The notes below the pieces were generated by a model. The model was not told where the DNA came from. It saw only the letters and a list, made by a program, of their open reading frames with translations, and searched no databases. The translations under genes and the position numbers were made by a program. Positions 62,721-64,000 of a stretch of DNA of 64,000 nucleotides are shown here, piece after piece (the first letter of the stretch is position 1; each line of letters begins with the position of its first letter). Source of the stretch: Galbibacter marinus (lineage in GTDB: Bacteria > Bacteroidota > Bacteroidia > Flavobacteriales > Flavobacteriaceae); NCBI RefSeq assembly GCF_000300875.1, contig NZ_AMSG01000004.1:1-64000 (forward strand), read 5' to 3'.

Positions 62721-63383
62721 ATGGCACAATCGAAATCATCTAAGAAATTGTTTACCATGGCCTACGGGCTAGGAGCATCTATTGTAATTTTAGGTGCATT
62801 GTTTAAACTTACTCACTGGGAATTTGGTCCTTTAAACGGAACCGTCCTATTGGCAGTGGGGTTAATTGCAGAGGCAATTATATTTGCTATTTCTGCATTT
62901 GAGCCTGTTGATGAAGATTTAGACTGGACACTTGTATATCCAGAACTTGCTACAGGGGCTGCAATTGGAGCTTCTCGTAAAAACCAAGCTTTGGAGATTA
63001 AAGAAGCTGAAGGACAGCTTTCAAAAAAACTAGACGATATGTTGAAGGAGGCTAAAATTGATTCTTCTTTAATGGCTAGTCTTGGTGATAGCATCCGAAA
63101 CTTCGAAGGCGCTGCAAAAGGAATTGCTCCTACCGCTGAAGCCTTGACTTCAACTAAAAAATACAGTGAAGAACTTTCTCTAGCTGCAGCTCAAATGGAG
63201 TCGCTTAACAGCCTCTATAAAGTGCAATTAGATAGCGCTAATAGACAAGCGGCGATTCAAGAAGAAGTTGCATCTAATGCTGGTAGATTAAAAGACGAAA
63301 TGCGTTCCCTTACTTCAAACCTGAGCTCGTTGAACTCGGTGTATGGTGGAATGTTAACTGCTATGAATAAAACGGCTAATTAA
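62721..63383 (+). CDS. gldL: Type IX secretion / gliding motor protein GldL
   Basis: The 220-residue inner-membrane protein has two helices (about 12-30 and 38-60). The second carries the conserved membrane Glu (VGLIAEAIIFAIS, about residue 51) that is essential for the proton-driven motor, and the first a Lys (about 29). The rest is a cytoplasmic helical domain with coiled coil (about 90-220). GldL surrounds the GldM dimer. It follows gldK by 53 bases. Confidence 0.95.
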   Translation: MAQSKSSKKLFTMAYGLGASIVILGALFKLTHWEFGPLNGTVLLAVGLIAEAIIFAISAFEPVDEDLDWTLVYPELATGAAIGASRKNQALEIKEAEGQLSKKLDDMLKEAKIDSSLMASLGDSIRNFEGAAKGIAPTAEALTSTKKYSEELSLAAAQMESLNSLYKVQLDSANRQAAIQEEVASNAGRLKDEMRSLTSNLSSLNSVYGGMLTAMNKTAN

Positions 63384-63436
63384 TTTAGCGTGTTTTGTTT
63401 AAAGTTTATTTGAGAATCATAAAAACTGATTAAATC

Positions 63437-64000
63437 ATGGCAGGAGGAAAATTATCACCACGTCAGAAGATGATTAACCTGATGTATCTGGTTTTCATCG
63501 CAATGTTGGCGTTGAATATGAGTAAAGAAGTCTTATCGGCTTTCGGTCTACTGAACGAAAAGCTGACAAACTTCAATGAAAAAGCAACAGAGAGAAACTT
63601 GGCTGCTTTTAACGATTTGAAATTAAAATCCACGGAGCAACCTGAAAAATACGAAGCCCTATTTAACAATGTTGAAAAGGTGAGGGAATCTTCAGTGAAT
63701 TTCAATAGTTACCTAGACAGCCTAAAATCTGCAATGGTTGCTGAGATTGACCCTGAAGAGCGTTCGGATTACGAGGTTATGGATAAGTCGGCATTTCTTG
63801 ATCAGGCCTTTTTTGGAGGTGGTATTTATACCGCTGAGGGTCAAAAGTTTGTCGATTACATCGACGAATTTAGAAATACCACCATTAGCACCATAAACCA
63901 AATCCCTGATTCACTAATGAGAGTTGATCGAAAAGAATCCTTAGTGTCTTCTATTGAAGCGAGATTCAATACCGGGGATGAAAATGGTAAGGTGCTCAAT
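63437..64000 (+). CDS. gldM: Type IX secretion / gliding motor protein GldM, N-terminal part (3' end outside window)
   Basis: The frame is open from ATG 63437 to the window end (188 codons). It starts AGGKLSPRQKMINLMYLVFIAMLALNMSKEVLSAFG, the single membrane helix (about 13-33), followed by the first periplasmic domain helices (LTNFNEKATERNLAAFNDLKLKSTEQ). GldM crosses the membrane with GldL and reaches the GldK-GldN ring. Family length is about 510 residues. Confidence 0.95.
   Translation, partial: MAGGKLSPRQKMINLMYLVFIAMLALNMSKEVLSAFGLLNEKLTNFNEKATERNLAAFNDLKLKSTEQPEKYEALFNNVEKVRESSVNFNSYLDSLKSAMVAEIDPEERSDYEVMDKSAFLDQAFFGGGIYTAEGQKFVDYIDEFRNTTISTINQIPDSLMRVDRKESLVSSIEARFNTGDENGKVLN

Overview
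This window is a chromosomal segment from a member of the Flavobacteriaceae (phylum Bacteroidota). Four things show this directly: gliding/type IX secretion genes gldK-gldL-gldM at the right end; Bacteroidota-style promoters with a -7 element TAnnTTTG close to many start codons; lipoproteins with Bacteroidota-type lipoboxes; and family members typical of this clade (long aromatic amino acid hydroxylase, PafA-like phosphatase, DUF6089 and 2TM proteins, paired OmpH/Skp genes after bamA). The DNA is AT-rich. I found no rRNA, tRNA, prophage or CRISPR array. The only mobile-element trace is the tail of an IS200/IS605-type tnpB at the left edge.

Layout. 1-363: 3' end of a tnpB-like gene and a terminal hairpin. 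419-6996 (minus): a lipoprotein, aromatic amino acid hydroxylase, a DUF4136 lipoprotein, urocanate hydratase and a 50-residue Cys-rich protein. 7022-10470 (plus): a small HExxH membrane protein, a PLP deaminase, a glucosaminidase-LysM lipoprotein and hemL. 10723-11337: two small divergent unknown genes. 11457-12955 (minus): an Mla-type ABC ATPase and permease. 13074-14720: PafA-like phosphatase. 14806-17266 (minus): ketoacyl synthase III, methyltransferase and glycosyltransferase operon. 17417-20266: gcvP. 20402-24790: UbiA-like protein, ECF sigma factor with a small partner, rhodanese, MFS exporter, pdxJ. 25210-33272 (plus): CBS protein, nadK, DUF6089, uppS, bamA, two Skp-like chaperones, murI. 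33279-36995 (minus): folA, 2TM protein, NlpC/P60, lpxB, small membrane protein, surE. 37280-39475: tail-specific protease. 39704-46945 (minus): mreBCD-pbp2-rodA and purH. 47010-49248: GAF protein, pirin, and a frameshifted XRE-type membrane regulator. 49396-56062 (minus): groESL and the operon miaB-sigma54 activator-lptE-TPR-secG. 56551-64000 (plus): membrane protein, topA, a degenerate arginase-fold protein, gldK, gldL and the first part of gldM.

Most genes are housekeeping, with a strong envelope theme. UppS and MurI feed peptidoglycan synthesis, and MreBCD/PBP2/RodA direct its elongation. BamA with two Skp-like chaperones, LptE, LpxB, the Mla pair and SecG build or maintain the two membranes. 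GldKLM form the type IX secretion and gliding core.

The points most worth a second look are: an arginase-fold protein that has lost three of six metal ligands and sits between topA and gldK; a one-base frameshift at an A6 run that separates the start of an XRE-type membrane regulator from its body; a tnpB tail with a lost zinc-ribbon cysteine; two pairs of divergent promoters whose -7 elements form inverted repeats; a recurrent -7 variant TAnnTTTA; and several small uncharacterised proteins. I did not find a clearly new multi-gene system such as a defence island.
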